DNA of 64,000 bases from Rikenellaceae bacterium (GTDB taxonomy: Bacteria; Bacteroidota; Bacteroidia; Bacteroidales; Rikenellaceae). Under the pieces are notes generated by a model, which did not search any database, had not been told where the DNA came from, and saw nothing but the letters and a program-made list of their open reading frames with translations. Both the position numbers and the translations under genes were made by a program. This document shows positions 61,642-64,000 of this stretch, one piece after another. Each line of letters opens with the position of its first letter. Position 1 is the first letter of the stretch. The stretch is taken from assembly GCA_902363575.1 (NCBI GenBank), contig CABJAJ010000006.1, positions 97,497 to 161,496 of the forward strand, given 5' to 3'.

Positions 61642-62235
61642 ATGAAAAAATTACTTTTTATTCTGATCGGATGCGTTATTTGTCCTGCCGTTTCTGCACA
61701 GTCATTATACAATTTATGGCATAAAGCAGGAAAAGAAATGGTTAAATACTCCATCTATTATTCAGGGACGTATGATTTTCAACCAGGGTCTGAGTTTCCC
61801 GAATTGAAATGCGATGAGCATAAGGGCAGATGGTCTCCACCTTTAAAACACCGAAAGGAATATCGACATGTTTCAGAAGAGATAACTCGTTTGGGATTCG
61901 ATTACGACCGTCAGAATGATACTTTACTATTTGTATTTCACCACACATATATATGGCCATCATGGGTTTTCGTTTATACCAAAAATCAACAATATGCTTA
62001 TATAATTAATGCAAGAACCAAAGAAGCAGAAAAGATTGATAAGCGTAATAGACCTTGGGATATAAAAACAACTTATATTAATAACTGCCTATATTATGGA
62101 CAGACAGAGAAATTGAAAAACTATATTCAATCTAAGGGGTATCCTATGGAACCGAGATTAGGGTTTGCATGGCGGATCATTATAAAAGATGGAAAAATAA
62201 TATATCCGTCGTATTATTGGAGATTTATTGACTGA
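61642..62235 (+). CDS. Secreted protein of unknown function
   Basis: A 197-residue protein with signal peptide MKKLLFILIGCVICPAVSAQ. The mature part is rich in Tyr, Trp and Lys, with strand-like segments (DTLLFVFHHTYIWPSWVFVY, AWRIIIKDGKIIYPSYYWRF). No family recognised. Its AT-rich codons contrast sharply with mtaB, so it is probably acquired. First of a run of plus-strand genes in a low-GC patch. Confidence 0.7.
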   Translation: MKKLLFILIGCVICPAVSAQSLYNLWHKAGKEMVKYSIYYSGTYDFQPGSEFPELKCDEHKGRWSPPLKHRKEYRHVSEEITRLGFDYDRQNDTLLFVFHHTYIWPSWVFVYTKNQQYAYIINARTKEAEKIDKRNRPWDIKTTYINNCLYYGQTEKLKNYIQSKGYPMEPRLGFAWRIIIKDGKIIYPSYYWRFID

Positions 62236-62314
62236 TATTATTCTCTTGCCATATAAAGTTTTCCATATTTCACGATTGACGATTAAATTGAGATTACATT
62301 GACCCATTAAAATT

Positions 62315-62911
62315 ATGAAGCAGTACCTATTGTTATTTCTCAGCGCACTTTTACCCTATTTTGGACAGGGACAAATCAAGGCGGAAATCGATTCAATCGA
62401 TTTCTCACAATTTATCGATGTTCAAGATCATAATATCACTTTCAATGGTTGTGAAAGGCCGAAAATTATTATCAAAATAACTGTAACCAACAGCACTAAT
62501 AAAAATGTTGCTTTGATACAAACAGTTCGTCCATATTTTGGTATGAGTTGGATTGAATTTGAACAGGATAATATCGTCTATTACATTTCTACTCTCTTGC
62601 TCGACACGAGACCTTGGAAGCATATTAGTGATGATTTACCTCCTATGCCCCCTGGCGATTTGCATTTAGCCCCGAATGAATCGGCTCAACTGACTTTTTG
62701 GTGCAATGCGCCCTTTTATCCCAGTGAACAAAACATCTTCTATTCCATTACACCCTACTGGGATTATAAAGATATTAACTATCGGCAATGGTTCAATGAA
62801 GTTTATAAATCGATACGACTTGTCTTACTCTATAATCTGGATACGGGGCAACCTTCTATTCTTGTTTCACATCCTGTGGACAAAAAAACGATCATTACGG
62901 GAAACATGTAA
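62315..62911 (+). CDS. Secreted beta-rich protein of unknown function
   Basis: A 198-residue protein with signal peptide MKQYLLLFLSALLPYFGQGQ, then strands resembling an Ig-like domain (RPKIIIKITVTNSTNKNVAL, LHLAPNESAQLTFWCNAPF). It ends shortly after an A7 tract (62882-62888); deleting one A there would join it to the open frame that runs to 63113, so this may be a frameshifted longer gene. No family recognised. Confidence 0.6.
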   Translation: MKQYLLLFLSALLPYFGQGQIKAEIDSIDFSQFIDVQDHNITFNGCERPKIIIKITVTNSTNKNVALIQTVRPYFGMSWIEFEQDNIVYYISTLLLDTRPWKHISDDLPPMPPGDLHLAPNESAQLTFWCNAPFYPSEQNIFYSITPYWDYKDINYRQWFNEVYKSIRLVLLYNLDTGQPSILVSHPVDKKTIITGNM

Positions 62912-63113
62912 GACTAGACATCTTGCAGAGAAGATTCGGATTAGTTTCTTTTCGACTAGCGACAACATTTTATATTTTGGCTCACCCCTTAAACTGTCTA
63001 AGTATGTAGACGGAAATGCAAAAGTTGTTTTAAAAATTACTTTCACAGTAAATGAAAGTTTGGTAGATGAAGTAAGTTATCGAGTAGACGATTTACACAG
63101 GAGAGAATTATGA
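62912..63113 (+). pseudogene. Orphan C-terminal coding tail
   Basis: Open frame without a nearby start (reads KIRISFFSTSDNILYFGSPL ... KITFTVNESLVDEVSYRV). Its TGA overlaps the ATG of the next gene as ATGA, the mark of a formerly coupled gene. It is either the end of the 62315 gene after a one-base shift, or a remnant of another gene. A related tail (VTFAAHEAMVDEVANQL) precedes the second small membrane gene at 63737. Confidence 0.45.
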
Positions 63114-63313
63114 AGTGGTTAGTAGTTATCATGCTATTTTTAGGAGCGGCTATGTTTTTGTGGATATATATTGACAAATATAAATTCTTCAAAAAAAATG
63201 GGTATTGGTATGAAGATTGTTCATTTAAACACGCCGCATTAATTTATAGTATTTTATTCTTTCTTGTTGGTGTTTTTGGACTAATATTGGCAATTAGCGA
63301 TTATTTTATATAG
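63110..63313 (+). CDS. Small two-span membrane protein
   Basis: 67 residues: a first membrane helix (about 3-20, WLVVIMLFLGAAMFLWIYI), a short loop with FFKKNGYWYEDCSFKHA, and a second helix (about 47-65). Function unknown. The loop codons contain an A8 tract (63191-63198). A second copy with a one-base deletion at the same place lies at 63737-63939. Translationally coupled to the tail upstream; followed by a terminator. Confidence 0.65.
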   Translation: MKWLVVIMLFLGAAMFLWIYIDKYKFFKKNGYWYEDCSFKHAALIYSILFFLVGVFGLILAISDYFI

Positions 63314-63363
63314 AAATAAATTTTGGAATAATCGACATCATTTGATTGTTACTTATACGATTC

Positions 63364-63397
63364 TTCCGCCGGAATTTGCTATTTCGGCGGAATTTTT
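63364..63397 (+). terminator. Intrinsic terminator of the small membrane protein gene
   Basis: TTCCGCCG / CGGCGGAA with a 13-base loop, followed by TTTTT. Confidence 0.85.
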
Positions 63398-63736
63398 CTA
63401 TTTTTGGTGGAAGACCCGCTACAAACCTATGCCAACGACCCGCCCTGTCGTTAAAGCCGATTCCATGCCTTATTATTGGATACAATACCTTTGAGCTAAA
63501 ATATTCCTGGATAAAACAGCATTAACATGCTTTTTTCATGTTGATACTTTATGTAAAAAGGTTGAAGAAATAACTTCAGAATAAAAACTTGCTACTTTGT
63601 AAATTGCTCGATTATTAACGACTGGTCACACCTGCCCATGACCTGAATCGGACAAATAGGATCCAAGTGACCTTTGCAGCACATGAAGCTATGGTCGATG
63701 AAGTTGCTAACCAACTAGCAAATAAATAATTGAATT
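63398..63736 (+). other. Non-coding stretch with a gene-tail remnant
   Basis: Contains a promoter-like TATTTTTG at 63399-63406 and no complete gene. The last about 105 bp (63625-63729) read as a protein tail (RTNRIQVTFAAHEAMVDEV ... LANK, stop) similar to the end of the orphan frame at 63113, indicating a partial duplication. Confidence 0.5.
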
Positions 63737-63939
63737 ATGATTTTACCAATTATTCTTACCATTATGGCCGGTATTATTTTTATTTGGATTTATATCGGCA
63801 AATATAATTTTTATAAAAAAATGGTTACTGGTATGAGGATCCGCATGGTGGCAAATATGGCCTGTTAATTTTTGGAATTATATTTTGTATTATCGGTCTC
63901 TTTTTTTTGGTTAAATCTATAGTCGAATTCTTTTTCTGA
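63737..63939 (+). pseudogene. Frameshifted second copy of the 67-residue membrane protein gene
   Basis: Starts MILPIILTIMAGIIFIWIYIGKYNFYKK and then loses frame in an A7 tract (63814 region), stopping early. Adding one A restores GYWYEDPHGGKYGLLIFG and a second membrane helix, ending at the TGA at 63939 with exactly 67 residues, the length of the copy at 63110. It could be a decayed gene or a slippage-controlled one. Confidence 0.7.
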
Positions 63940-64000
63940 TACATGTGAGATTTACCCTGCTACTTGTCAAGAACCGGAACTTTTTGTTTACCACACCAGC

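Overview
The window reads as the chromosome of a gut Bacteroidota, most likely Alistipes or another high-GC Rikenellaceae member. This is inference from gene families and composition, not from a marker-gene comparison. Supporting signs: most of the chromosomal sequence is visibly GC-rich; intergenic regions repeatedly carry the Bacteroidota promoter core TAnnTTTG with a TTG/TTTG about 19-21 bp upstream; Shine-Dalgarno sequences are largely absent; and the families present (long-form NusB, DUF2795, DUF1573, DUF4294, FISUMP and Mfa-like surface lipoproteins, WG-repeat protein, FloA/NfeD) are typical of the phylum.

Layout. 0-11.1 kb is ordinary chromosome: an FAD oxidoreductase / unknown / PduO operon, nusB-DUF1573, yajC, a TSCPD protein, tRNA-Gln, an nhaD operon, a thioesterase, DUF4294 and ffh. 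11.1-26.9 kb is an AT-richer mobile region ending at a tRNA-Gly. Its left part carries small element genes, ssb, HU, a serine-recombinase homologue lacking the catalytic residues, a tightly packed cluster of unknown genes (lipoprotein, two soluble proteins, a membrane protein, a winged-helix-like protein), a MobV relaxase and an OmpA-like outer membrane protein. A complete 855-bp IS5-family element sits exactly in the ompA-like stop codon and also forms the 3' end of a NACHT NTPase gene. To its right are broken genes: a twice-frameshifted DUF5131 gene, an unknown gene probably cut at its 5' end, and the N-terminal remnant of a tyrosine integrase beside the tRNA.

27-61.4 kb is chromosome again: nitroreductase and LuxC-like acyl-CoA reductase; a TolC-MacA-MacB-type export operon followed by a LytS/LytTR two-component pair; WG-repeat and triple-repeat surface proteins; an AraC regulator divergent from an RND tripartite efflux operon that ends in its own TetR regulator; DUF2490; two FISUMP-domain lipoproteins flanking a hemerythrin/LuxR-type regulator pair and an MFS transporter; a CDGSH protein; an envelope operon running sensor-like protein, TrkH, coiled-coil/SPOR-like protein, NfeD, FloA; and mtaB. 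61.6-64 kb is a second AT-rich patch with small secreted and membrane proteins of unknown function, including a duplicated 67-residue membrane protein whose second copy is frameshifted by one base in an A tract.

No rRNA, CRISPR array, intact integrase or conjugation (type IV secretion) genes were seen. The mobile region therefore looks mobilizable at most, and eroded on its tRNA side.
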